From: Celoporthe dispersa
Taxonomy: Eukaryota > Ascomycota > Sordariomycetes > Diaporthales > Cryphonectriaceae
Assembly (NCBI GenBank): GCA_016584495.1
Contig: WAID01000003.1
Span: 1,364,001 to 1,428,000 of the forward strand
Length of the DNA stretch: 64,000 bases
Direction: 5' to 3'
In this document: in pieces, positions 46,501 through 57,222 of the stretch
Layout of the letters: every line of letters starts with the position of its first letter
Position numbering within the stretch: position 1 is the stretch's first letter
Translations under genes and position numbers: made by a program
Notes under the pieces: generated by a model
What the model saw: only the letters and a program-made list of their open reading frames with translations
What the model was told of the DNA's origin: nothing
Databases searched by the model: none

Positions 46501-47643
46501 TCCTCCATAAACAGTGGGGCCTGATTGCTACGAGGGGCCCTCCCCTTTAAATATGTAAACCACGTTCGTCCGTACACGTTCGGATGCACAAACATCTTCT
46601 GTCCACTGTGTCTTCATCCATACCTGCACCCGCCTTTCCTCACATCGAGCTTCCTCCTGGGCACAACCACCTGCCACCGCCCCGTCCCAGGGAGAGTGGT
46701 ACCCATATTATTATTACACGAGCCTGGCTTAGTTGTGCCTCCTGATCCTCCTCAACCACAGATTTTTCGCAGTCAGCACTTATTCACCCACCCGCCTAGC
46801 ACGATCTGCGGCCCTGGCCCCATCTGCTAGACATACTGAATACAACAGCCGGGCGTGGTTACTACTATTGTCACTGACCACTCGTCAGCACCACCTCTGT
46901 CTTGTGTGTGCATCCAACTAGACGCCTGCATCCGAGAGATTCGTTGTCTGTTTCTTGTCGGCTGCTCGAAACTCGACCGGGTGTATTCTTGGGGCTCCCT
47001 CCTCGTGGCCTCGCACCATCCGATTATTATTCTCTAGACACCCAATTCTATCTCTTGCCTCACCCCTGCGTGCCGGCTCCGAGGCGCTTAATATACAGGC
47101 CTCTCCGGAGTCATTAGACAACGTCGTCCGCCGGATCTTGTCTCGGCCTGAACTGACTCCTACCTTCTCGGTAACCAGCTTACTCAAATCACCGTCTCAC
47201 CTCTTCTCCAATCCTCGCGTGCGACTGGCTGCGACTGCTATCTCTCGTCCTACCACACATGAGGCCCGGCACACCTTCAACGGACCTGTGACCTGAGCGC
47301 TGTCTGGAGATCTGACGCAGCCTGTCAGTTTGACAGCCTCTTACACAGAGACTGAGTGCGCACAGAGTTCCTTAACTTACGCAAGGGCCGTCTAGGTTGT
47401 ACATTCAATCGTCGTACGTACGTACTCCTCTGTCATGAGCCTAGAGGCTTGTTGTGGTCAGCCCGCTCTCTCCAGACCGACCCGGTGTACATGTACTTGA
47501 AGGCTAATACACCAGAGGGTAAAATCGTCCTGCAGGCCTACAGAACAAGACGCCTCAACGCAGAGACAAGCAGGACAGAGATAGAAGAGAGAGACATTGT
47601 TAGTCGGAGTAGGATAGACGGACCCGGAACCGACCAATAATAC
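37507..47643. other. About 10 kb without a supported gene
   Basis: Both strands carry many short overlapping ORFs, but none shows domain-like sequence, splice-linked continuation or consistent codon bias. The longest (38390-39169 and 41143-41841) are low-order mixtures rich in Arg, Pro and Ser. Base composition stays near that of the flanks, so there is no obvious AT-rich mutation pattern. The 3' part holds promoter-like material: pyrimidine tracts at 45225-45315 and 45400-45430, (TC)n at 45819-45836, a purine/A tract at 46208-46240 and CTTTAAATATG at about 46544-46555, all upstream of the otubain start at 47644. Confidence 0.55.
45819..45836. repeat. (TC)n microsatellite
   Basis: About nine TC units at the end of a longer pyrimidine tract, followed by GTGTGTG. 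Confidence 0.8.
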
Positions 47644-50278
47644 ATGAAACCCATACGCCAACCCACGGTAACGGCGCCATCGACGGTGGCAACACTAGAC
47701 AAGCTGGCGAACTCACCTCCTCTAGGCGATCCGGACGACGACGTCTTCGTCGAAGGCAATGTCACCATAATCTACGAGGACGTGTTCATACCCGAGCCGA
47801 CGCCGCTCGACCCTGCCTCCGACTACTTTGGGTTCCCGATCGAGGACCTCCTGTTAACTGGCCATGGGCGGCTAGAGGATGATGGGTCGTCGTTGCTGTT
47901 GCAGCCCTTGAGGAATGACCTGTACGCTCAGCAGGACGACCTATACGGCGGGCAGAGCCAGGCTGACTTCAACAGCTACCCGCAAGCGCCCCACGCATTC
48001 ACGCCTGGGTCTGCAGAGGGTGGTGGTGGGTCTGTACTGGGCTCCGGGGTGGTAGACCCCTGTCCCGGCCCCGGCTACAGTCCTGGCTACAGTCCTGGCT
48101 ACAGCCCTGGCTACAGCCCTGGCCCCTGCCCTGGCTACCCTAGGCAGGCCTCTGTACTTGGTGCCCCATCTGTGCTTGGCGGCCGCGGCGGGGTAGGGGT
48201 TTCAGCGCCCGCAGACCCAACGCTTGCGGGGCTCCCAGTTGACGACACCACAGGTGCCCCGCTGACGACGACCACCAACACCACGCCGTTTTCCTTCTGC
48301 GGCGCCCCTTCTCAGGACCAGCAGCACCTAGCAGGAATCCTTCGACGCTTCGAAAACGTCCGCAGCTGCAACCCCAGGGACATCAACCGCGAACATCGCA
48401 GACACGAGCACGACGGACCACGACGCTGCTTTCGCCTCTGCGTTCGTCCTTCGAAGCGAGGCGACGCGATGGAGGCTGGACCGAGCCGCCAGGATGACCT
48501 GGAAGCCCAGGAGGTTGCTGCCCGAACGTGGCAGCCCGAGCTCGAGGTGCGCAGCCCATTCTCTTGTCTCTGCTGTCGATCTCGAGGCCGGTCTTGCCTT
48601 TCCACAGCTCGGATGGCATGAACACCTGTCTCTCGCTCTCTCCCTCTCTCCCTCTCTCTCTCTCTCTCTTGCCAAGCTGACCACTTGAGAACGACCACAG
48701 GGACCCCGCCTTGGCCCCAAGACCCCTATCGACGCTATCGCCGCCGAATACACGACAGCTGATCCTGTCTACGTAGCCAAGACCATGGTAGGTCCTTCCT
48801 GTTGAACCTATGTGTCTATGCTGTCGATATTACACTCCCTAGCCCGATATACATCGTCTCAGGCTCAAAGACGAAGAAGAAGAAGAAGAAGAAGAAAGGA
48901 CCAGTGCTGACCCTTAGTGTTGACAGGCACTGCCACACACCTACTCGCACTACCGACCGGTCAAGGGCGACGGCAACTGTGGATGGAGAGGTAAGCAGAC
49001 AGCAACCACAGACTTGGTTTTGATCACGTGAGAGCCTGGGTCGTCAACCTGCTCGACCCGGGACGATATGATCGATACACACCGTGCCGTGATATGTCGA
49101 GGCCCCTGCGGCTGACCTTGTCTGCAGCGATCGGCTTCTGCTACTTCGAGCTGCTCATCCACACGGCCAGCGTGGAGGTGGTACAGGGAGAGCAGCTGCG
49201 CTTGTCACAGCTGAATGACTTCCTCGTCAACAGTGGCGGCTACGACCCCGTGATGTTCATGGATTTCGTCGAGGAGACCATGCAGCTCTTCCAGAAAATC
49301 GCAGACAACATCCAGAACCCAGCCGCTGCCCACACCATCCTCATCACCACGTTCAACGATGATGGGTCCATGGGCGTGCTGTACCACCTCCGACTACTTG
49401 CGGCGTCATGGCTCAAGGGCAACCGGGAGCAGTACGACGCGTGGTGTGAGGCGGGCATTGAAGGGTACTGCATGTCGATGCTCGAACCGCCAGACCGAGA
49501 GATCGAGGAACTTGGCATCGTCCTCCTGGTCGAGATCCTTCTCAGGCCGATCGGCTTCGTCCTCCAGATAGCCTATCTGGACCGCAGCGCAGGCACAGAG
49601 GTCAACACCCACCGGTTCCCCGAGTCAGATGACGACGATGGTCCCTTCATTCACCTTCTGTACCGTCCAGGCCACTACGACATTCTGTACAAGCGGGATC
49701 CGGTCCAGGTACAAGTCAACCGCGTGGACTTCGACCCTGTTACCTTTGGGAAAACGCCAGGATTGCCTGCGGCCTGGGGCTTCGAAAACCCTCTCGTGCA
49801 TGTACCATGCGCGGCGCTGTCGCCCATGGCCCATCTTGCAGATATGTCATGGTTCCCGTCGCCCCAGCCGGACCCCTCGCCAACGCCTCCTCCGGTACAG
49901 ACCGCGTCTGATGCCTGCACACACTCGACCGCCTGTTCCCAGGCCTCCACCGAGTCGCAACCAACACCGCAGCCGACGCCTTCCTCCGCCACTACCCCCA
50001 CGACGCCGACGAGCTCGATCAGATTCAGCAGGTACCAGTACGAGGAGCCTTTCGATGTCACCTCCTGGCCGGAGCAGACGACTCAGACCCTATCGTTCAA
50101 GAACTCTCATTTCAACAAGGCGCACTTCAACAACCCGAACTTTACACCAGAGGAGTATGTGCCAGAAGTGATCGATGAGGCGGAGAGACTGGAGAGGGCG
50201 GAGCGGAGGCGGCTCCGGAAAGAGAGGAGGGAATCCCAGCATTCCCACGACGGCGGCAGTAACAACAAGGAGAAATGA
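47644..50278 (+). CDS. Otubain-type ubiquitin protease (peptidase C65)
   Basis: Deubiquitinase of the OTUB family. Exons: 47644-48546, 48701-48787, 48927-48990 and 49128-50278, with introns of 154, 139 and 137 nt, each with a GCTGACC-like branch site. The product is 734 aa. The first 300 residues are disordered and include four GYSP units at 48073-48120. The catalytic part starts at ADPVYVAKTMALPHTYSHYR. It has the Cys loop KGDGNCGWRAIGFCYFELL (D345, C348) and the His in LLYRPGHYDILY (H534). IEELGIVLLVEILLRPIG lies between them, as in otubains. The C-terminal 150 residues are Ser/Thr/Pro-rich, then basic. The ATG follows an in-frame TAA at 47638-47640. Residues about 240-280 read poorly in this frame and better in another, so two compensating indels are possible. 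Confidence 0.9.
48073..48120 (+). repeat. Coding 12-bp tandem repeat, GYSP x4
   Basis: Four perfect or near-perfect 12-bp units encode GYSPGYSPGYSPGYSP in the disordered N-terminus of the otubain. The units differ only at the third position of the Ser codon context (AGTCCT or AGCCCT). Confidence 0.9.
48629..48669. repeat. CT-rich repeat inside otubain intron 1
   Basis: Imperfect (CT)n tract directly upstream of the branch site and acceptor at 48700; it may act as an extended polypyrimidine tract. Confidence 0.7.
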
Positions 50279-51552
50279 CAATCAAAGAACGGGGTGTCGG
50301 AGTCGAGAGCACACCCCTACCGTAGGCCGCGGCCAAGTGCCCGAGCCTGAAGAGGCCCTCGTGCTTCTTCCCTACCGGCGTCGAGAGGTACAGAATCAAC
50401 AAATGTGGTAACAAATCAGGTCTGCTGGGAGAGAAGGGGATATACCCATTGCATTATTGACCATGCACAGCGATCACAGGAGCTTGCAGGTCATCCCCGC
50501 ATTTTTCTCTCAGACGTCGCAATTGCGACATTGAAAATTTTTCTCTTTTTTTTTTTTTTTTCATCTACTAGGTGCTGTCAGGGCAGGGCAAAACCAGGCA
50601 CAATGGTTGGTGACGACACGACATGGGATCTTGGGCCATGCTTGGCCGGATATGTTCATTCCTCACTGATTTCCCCCATTCCCCCCCCCCCCAGGCCTCC
50701 TTGGCTTGGTGATGACATTTTGTTCTTGTGTCTTTTGATTTTTTTGATTTTTTTGATTTCCCCCTTCCCCTGTTGCAGCTTTCTCCTCATCACAGCCTTG
50801 CGCACACCCAGTCTGCATCTCCGCAGCAATGGCTGGTGGGAAACACAGTCCCCCCCCCCTCCCCCAACAAAAACAAACACCAATTCAAAGAAGGAAAAAA
50901 ACCCCCCCACTGCTGGGAGGCTGGAATTAATAGTCTGTTTGTAATGTCTCTTATTGTTTGAGCTGGCTGCTGGCCATCCGAAGGGAACGAATAGGTCCGT
51001 AATTTCAAATCAATTCATCACTCAGTCAATCATAACCATCAGTCAACATTACCGACTTTTTGTGGAGATGAGACCATCCTGATTTGTGACCTGTCTTGGC
51101 TCGCCTTGATCAGCCTTGGGACTTCTGGGTGACCTGATTCGCACCGTGTCTAGAGGAGAACGAGGTACAGATGTATATATGACAGGTCTATCCATCTATT
51201 GCTGGGGTGTATGTATCCATCGCCTACCTTTGCGTGGTGCGCGGGCTGCCAAGGTGCAGGAGGACCATGCTCTCCCTGACCACCAATATCGAAACAGAAC
51301 CTATGGCTGCTCTTGGCGCAATCGCGCCATCAAATACAAGTCTTCTCCTGTAGGAGGGAGGAAAGTGAAAGGAGGGGGGGGGGTTTCAACAACGCCCAGC
51401 CTCCCCATCAGTCTCCATCGCCGATTCTAAAAATAAAAAAATTCCTCCTCTCTCCATATCCTAGAACACCTCCATCATAGACACCACCGCATGATCCTGG
51501 CAGGGGACCACCAGCGAGACCGTGATCGAGGGGAGCTCGTGGCAACATTGGC
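50279..51552. other. Convergent intergenic region
   Basis: Lies between the otubain and CSN2 3' ends. It contains T runs (50547-50562), C runs (50684-50694 and 50848-50866) and a G run near 51377. No coding frame is supported. Confidence 0.5.
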
Positions 51553-53538
51553 CTAGAATGGCGCCAGCGTGTGCCTGCTCCACTCGTCCTCCGGCGCCTT
51601 CTTGTCGCGGCCGCCGCTGCCGGCCCCGCTACTGCTGCCCTCGCCATTGACCGCACCACAACCACCACCTGCTCCTTTGCCTCGTCGTGCACCTGATCGT
51701 ACTAGACCTGCTCCTTTCCCTCCTGGTCCTCCTGGTCCACCGAGTCCTCCTGGTCCTCCGGGTGCTCCTGATCCTGGTCCTCCGGGTCCTCCCCGTCCAC
51801 CTGCACCCCCTGCTCCTCGTGCCCTTGCTCCTCCTCCACGTCGTCCACCTACGGCACCCCGTCCTCTTCCACTCACCACTACGCCTCCTCCTCGACCTCC
51901 TCGTCGTCCGCGTGCTCGTCCACCTGCTACTGCTGCTCCTCCTGCACCACCACCTCTTCCACCTCGTCCGTCTCCTCCTATCCGTGCTCCTCTGCTGGCC
52001 GCTCCCCGCGTGGACAGCCCTAAGCGACTTCCGGCGAGCGCCGACATCTCAAAGTACCCGCCGACAATGTCCACGTCAACGGCGGTGCCCGAGTCTAGGT
52101 GCCGGAAGCCGCGACTGTCTTTGAACACGGTCACATACAGGCTGCGGAGGGCGACCGCCATGTTCTGGATGGCGGCCAGGCGCTCCGCGTCGTGCGGGTG
52201 TTCGATCTCCAGCACACCCTTCTGCTGATCGATCCTGCCCTGTATGCGGCCGTCGGTGATCAGGAAGGTCAGGATGTCCACGACTTCGCGCTCGGGGATG
52301 GTCAGCTGGCTGGAGACCCACGACAGGCGCATGCGGGTGTACGGGGTGATGAGCTTGAGGATAGCCTTGGTGCGCATGTTTCGGGTCACCTCGTCGATGT
52401 TCTCGGCGATGAAAGGGTCGGCCAGGAGGTCCTGGTTGGCGGCGAGGACATGACCGTACCGGTGTATGTCGTCGAGCTGGTACGCCTCGACGAGCTCGGT
52501 CATGGCCGCGATGCGGGGGTCGGTCCTGTAGGGCTTGGTCTCCTGGCTGTCGAAGGGATTGATGTCGGACTTCATCAGCATGGTGGTCAGGAGCAGGTAC
52601 TTGAGCACCTTGATCCTCTGCAGGCTGCCGGCCTCGTCGTAGTTGCGGAACGACTCGAAAAAGTCCGACTGCGCGTCCTTCCAGTTCTCCTCCGACATGT
52701 GCATCTTGCCACCGCACTCGCGGATGATGCCCATGATCTTGGGGTGGGGCACGGCGGAGCGGATGCAGAGAGCCCGCTGGTAGAGCGCCTTGAGCCGCTT
52801 GTTGTTCCTAGTCTCAGCGTGCATCTGGATCTCGAGGGCGTAGATCTCCAGCAGGTACGTGCCCTTGGAGGTGTCCTCGGAGCCGTCGCCGCGCCGGCAG
52901 GCCTTGTACAGCTCCTTGAGCTTCCTGTTGACGGACAGGTAGTCGTGGCGGTCGAGCAGCAGCTTGGCCAGCTTGATGTTGGTCTTGAGCCACAGGCGCT
53001 CGTTGTTGGTAGTCTGGAAGCACTCCAGGGTGAGGGCGTAGAAGCGCTCCATGCAGAGCCCAGCGCCTTCGGGGTCGGAGCCCTTCTCGATGTAGTCCAG
53101 CATGTTGTTGATGGACTTTTCCGAGTAGTTTCGTGTCACCGCGGACTTGACATATGTGAGGAGCTCTTGATAGTGTTGAATAGCCTACCGCAGGTCAGTG
53201 CAAAAGCTCCCCTCCCCCCCTGGGCCCTTTCGAAAAAAAAAAAACACCACAGGAGAGCATCTTCGGGGTCGACGGACCATGTCGTATCGGCGCATCTTGA
53301 ACTCGAGCTTGATGGCCTGTTTCAACCCCTTGAACCCCCACTCGCCCTTCTCTGCCTGCAGCTTTGGTAACTCCAGGAACTCATTGATGGCATCTTCGGG
53401 CTCAGTCACCTTGAGCTGCTTGGCGTTGTAGTACCGGTTTTCGATGTCGACATCGCCAGAATCCTCATCTCCATCCGTGTCGTCGTAATCGAAGTCGTAT
53501 TCCTCATCGGACTCCTGCATAAAATCATCGTCCGACAT
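51553..53538 (-). CDS. CSN2: COP9 signalosome subunit 2 with a Gly/Arg-rich tail
   Basis: Scaffold PCI subunit of the CSN, which removes NEDD8 from cullins. Minus-strand exons 53538-53278 and 53184-51553 flank a 93-nt intron (GTCCGT donor, ACTGACC branch, GGTAG acceptor). The acidic N-terminus DDFMQESDEEYDFDYDDTDG and NRYYNAKQLK match CSN2. Then come FKGLKQAIKLEFKMRRYD, LLTYVKSAVTRNYSEKSINN, GMCMERFY-like helices, NPFDSQETKPYRTDPRIAAM and the PCI end ERLAAIQNMAVALRSLYVTV. From about residue 466 to 630 the protein becomes Gly, Arg, Ala and Pro rich (GRGGRGGGAGGAAVAGGRAR) and ends EDEWSRHTLAPF. Fungal CSN2 is usually about 490-510 aa; this one is 630. The GT donor context is weak but the join gives the expected family sequence. 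Confidence 0.94.
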
Positions 53539-54121
53539 CTTGACTGGAGAGAAGAGAACGCGTTGGTGGGGGTGCAACCCCAGAGCAGAGACGATGTTGC
53601 AATGGAGAAAAACAAACGAGATCTGGCAAAGGCGGTCGGCGCGATGAATTTTTTTGGGGGAGGGGGCCTTGTTTTTCTTTTCCTTCTGTCGGGTTCCCAG
53701 CGGCAATGATGTATGAGAGGGTGCCAAGAGGAGAAAAGGTGAGAGAGACAGGTCTCACCTCTGTTGTGCCGCCCTGCGCCTGACGTGTGTAAAACCAATG
53801 TAAGGCTGAGGGGGGGGAAGAGAGGGAGGGGACCCACAGTTGAGTACGTACAGCAGGTACAATGGTGCTTATCGATAACACTGATCACGTAAAGGGCCTT
53901 CCACTCACCTGCTTAATTTATTCCTAACCTGCCCAACCCAGCCACCGCCGCCACTCATCTCTCGTCCTCTTCCCCCTCCTGCAGACAACTCCTCACCTTC
54001 GGTCTCACCTCGAACTCTCGTCCCGACTACAAACACGCGCGCGCAGGCACACACACACACACACACGCACACATACACGCACATACACGCACATACGCGC
54101 ACGTGATTCCAGCAGTTCGAG
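53539..54121. promoter_or_regulatory. Divergent promoter of CSN2 and CWC25
   Basis: 583 nt shared by two divergent starts. The half near CWC25 has a CT-rich stretch at 53950-54010 and a CA-type microsatellite at 54047-54100, ending 22 nt before the CWC25 ATG. Confidence 0.6.
54047..54100. repeat. (CA)n microsatellite with ACATACACGC repeats
   Basis: About ten perfect CA units, then imperfect 10-bp units, in the leader of CWC25. Confidence 0.9.
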
Positions 54122-55399
54122 ATGGGAGGCAACGACCTCAACCTCAAGAAGTCATGGCATCCCCAGCTGATGACCAACCAGCGCCGCGTCTTCGATGCGG
54201 AGCAGGCAGCGCTACAAGAACGCAAGGTCACCGAGGCCAGGATCGAAGAGATCAGGCGTGAGCGCCAGATCGAGGAGACCCAGAGGCAGCTCGAGGCCTC
54301 GGGCGGACCCAAGCGTGTCGACCGCGTCGACTGGATGTACCAGGGCCCCAACGACGGCGGGCGAGACGAGTTCTCGAGCGAGGCCTTCCTGCTCGGCAAG
54401 CGACGCATCGACTCCATCCTCCGCGGCGACGACGCCAAGACACTCGAGAAGCCGGCAGGCCCTGCAGGCCCAGCGGGCGCGCCCATCCCCATCGTGGCCT
54501 CTGCCCGTGACACGGCGGCGAAGATCAGGGAGGACCCCCTGGTGGCTATCAAGCGGCAAGAGCAGGAAGCATACCAGGCGATGATGAAAGACCCCTCGAG
54601 GCGGCGGCAGCTGCTGGCACAGATGGGCATGGCGGAGGAGCCCAAGAAGCGCAAGGAGGAGCGGCACCGCAGCCACAGACATCGGTCGTACCGCGATCGT
54701 GATGACGGTGACAGGCGACGTCGTCGCGATGACTCGAGAGACCGCTCGCGAAGCCCGCGGAGATACGACGATGACGACTCTGAAGACGAGCGGCGCCGGC
54801 GAAGCAGGCGCTCTGACTCGCGCGAGAGGACACGGGAGCGCCGCCGCTACGGCTCGAGGGACCGCAGAGAAAGCCAGAGGCGGGACTACTCGGACGTCGA
54901 CCGGAGGGGAAGTCGCAGGGGAGACGACTCAGACGATGATCGCAGGGAGAGCCGGAGGAGAGACTACGCATACGATGATCGCAGGGAAAGCCGGAGGAGA
55001 GACCACGCATACGATGAGCGGAAGGAGAACCGCAGGAGAGACTATCCCGACAGGCGACGAGCCGACCATGCCGGGGAGGAGAGAGCTAGAAAATGGGACA
55101 TGTCAAGCAGAGACAGCGCGGGCGCGCGACGGAACAGGGACGACGAGGAGGAAAAGGCCAGGAAGCTGGCGGCCATGCAGAGCGATGCGACAGATCTGGA
55201 CCAGGCCCGGCAGGCCCGCCTGGCAGCCTTGGCGGCGAGGGAGCAGGCCGAGCGCGAGACTGACGACCGAGCGCGCGCCAAGTCGCAGAGGTACGGTGGG
55301 CGGGACTTTGCAAACAAACTGCACAACTCGGCCGGGAATGAAAGCCTCGCGGACAGGCTCGGGCGAGGCCGCCAGGGACTGCAGAGAGACGATGCTTGA
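54122..55399 (+). CDS. CWC25: Pre-mRNA splicing factor Cwc25
   Basis: Spliceosomal step-one factor that promotes branching after Prp2 action. Single exon, 425 aa. The conserved N-terminal CIR-type segment reads MGGNDLNLKKSWHPQLMTNQ, then RRVFDAEQAALQERK and IEEIRRERQIEE, a long helix. RVDRVDWMYQGPNDG is the family motif, followed by EAFLLGKRRID. A short collagen-like PAGPAGPAGAP lies near residue 115. The second half is RS/RD-rich (DRRRRRDDSRDRSRSPRRYD) with 13-residue units RRESRRRDYAYDD repeated. It ends with RYGGRDFANKLHNSAG and LADRLGRGRQ. Intact. Confidence 0.95.
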   Translation: MGGNDLNLKKSWHPQLMTNQRRVFDAEQAALQERKVTEARIEEIRRERQIEETQRQLEASGGPKRVDRVDWMYQGPNDGGRDEFSSEAFLLGKRRIDSILRGDDAKTLEKPAGPAGPAGAPIPIVASARDTAAKIREDPLVAIKRQEQEAYQAMMKDPSRRRQLLAQMGMAEEPKKRKEERHRSHRHRSYRDRDDGDRRRRRDDSRDRSRSPRRYDDDDSEDERRRRSRRSDSRERTRERRRYGSRDRRESQRRDYSDVDRRGSRRGDDSDDDRRESRRRDYAYDDRRESRRRDHAYDERKENRRRDYPDRRRADHAGEERARKWDMSSRDSAGARRNRDDEEEKARKLAAMQSDATDLDQARQARLAALAAREQAERETDDRARAKSQRYGGRDFANKLHNSAGNESLADRLGRGRQGLQRDDA

Positions 55400-57222
55400 G
55401 ATTGTGGTTTCCTCATGTAGCAGCGCACATTCATCTCCAGGTGTCTGTCGTCGGCAGACCAGGTCCTCGGGGCATCCAGCACACTACTGAGCGCTTACGA
55501 TGCGATGATAGCAAGCCAGCAAGTCGCGCAATTAATTACTTCTCATGACAAGGTGCCAGGTGAATCTCATTATTTGTGACTTGGGTAATTTTGCCCCCCC
55601 CTCCCCTTTTTTTTTTCCAGGCCGCCCCTTTTCGCTCCCTAAAGGAGTACACCTGTTGACGGCGGATTCATTGTGGAGCACTGCGCACTTGGTACTTATG
55701 TGTAGGAGTACTGGCACTTGGGGGCCTCATCAAGGTCCACGGGATGGACCTGTTCGATAAGCCAGCCTAGAGACAAGACGGAGAATCCCGAGACGTCCCG
55801 CCCACCGCGGACTGCCGTCAAGACACGAAGCATGAATCATTATTCCCGAGTCAGGGAGGTTTTAGATGCCCTTTGTTTTTGGGAGTTTTTTTTATAAAAA
55901 AAAAAAAAAGGAAGGAGGGGTTTGTCAAGCCCTGGTCAGGCTTTTGGAGGTCCCTGGACCCGGCGGTAGCCGCTCTTAAAGGCTACATTAGAGATTGTGT
56001 GTCTAGGTAGGCTGGTCGACAAGAGGATATTAAGCGGCCAGGATTCCTGTCTTTCGGATCCCCGACCAGCGTTTTCTCGGGACGGTCGTGCTGGAGGTGT
56101 CGTCGGGCGAGGGCCTCGTGTGGAGTGGGGTTTTTTGCCATGGGGCTGCAGAGTCTCAACATGGCAACATTGGGTCTCTGCTGCTGTTTTATGGAGGGGA
56201 TGGATACCTGCCAGTACTACCATGTAAAAAAAATAAAAATAAAAAAAAACTCAAAAGGGGCATAGCAGCAGCACTCCGACAAGGCATAAAGGTAGAAATG
56301 CGCCCCTCACCCCCCCTCTGCTGTGACAGCGGCCCGGCCCGGCCACTGCATCTGAAATCGAGCTTATAAAGTGGGCTCGACATCTCCCTACCTGAAGCAG
56401 AGACCATGCCGCTATCATCTAGCTATGGCTGCAACAGCAGGCATTCAGGCCGTGGAGCACATCACCCGTGAGCAAGCCGTGGACAGTCCGCCAGGCCCCT
56501 GCTATCCGACCTCTGAAGATTATGGTATGACCTCTACCTGTCGTGACATGCTGCACTGCCTCTCTCCCTGTATGGCAAAGTGCTCTTCCATGGCTGGTCT
56601 ACCCACACCCTAGGAACCAGTCCAGTGCCTGGATCGTACGGACTCCACCCGACCCCCTCCCCCTCTCCTCTTTTCCATGTTGTGGCTCACCACAAGGTTT
56701 TTAGTCACAGCAAGGCGACACCACGACAGAAGAATCACTGCTGCAGTGGCATCAGGCCAACTAAGCATTTTACTAAGCCTGGCTGAGAATGGAAGAGGGG
56801 GCAGCACAGGCTGCGGCGAGGAGCTGCTGTCTCAGTGGGGGAGACATCTCAGAAGGAGTCACACAGAAATAGCATAGTCACATGAATGAATTTTTTTTTA
56901 AAAAAATAAGGAGGATGAATCACATTGGACCTACTTTCTGGACCTGCACCGCCAGTAAGTAGTCTCTATCCCCCACTCATCAAAATATGACCCCACCAGG
57001 ACAAGACCTTGATGGGTACTTCTTCCATGGTCATTCCAATCCCCTTTGTGCACAAGAAAAAGAAAAAAGAAAGCAAAAGCCATGGTACTGCCTCCTGTCC
57101 ATGGTTCAACCCCTGCCCAAGTGCTTTGTTGGTCGGCTTTCCTTTGTCGAGAGACACTGGTGCATAGCAAGACGGGGCTGTCCTCCACACCTCGGCGGCG
57201 GCGGCCTCGAGGCTGGTGTTAG
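55400..57222. other. Convergent intergenic region, no gene seen
   Basis: 1.8 kb between CWC25 and the cyclase-like gene. A runs lie at about 55889-55910 and 56226-56250. No frame with protein-like content. Confidence 0.5.

Noticed and set aside
37507..47643. Transposon remnant
   Set aside because: I found no terminal repeats, transposase or reverse-transcriptase motifs, or strong AT bias by eye; a repeat library search would be needed to exclude it.
52099..53370. 423-codon plus-strand ORF opposite CSN2
   Set aside because: Exact antisense shadow of the conserved CSN2 exon.
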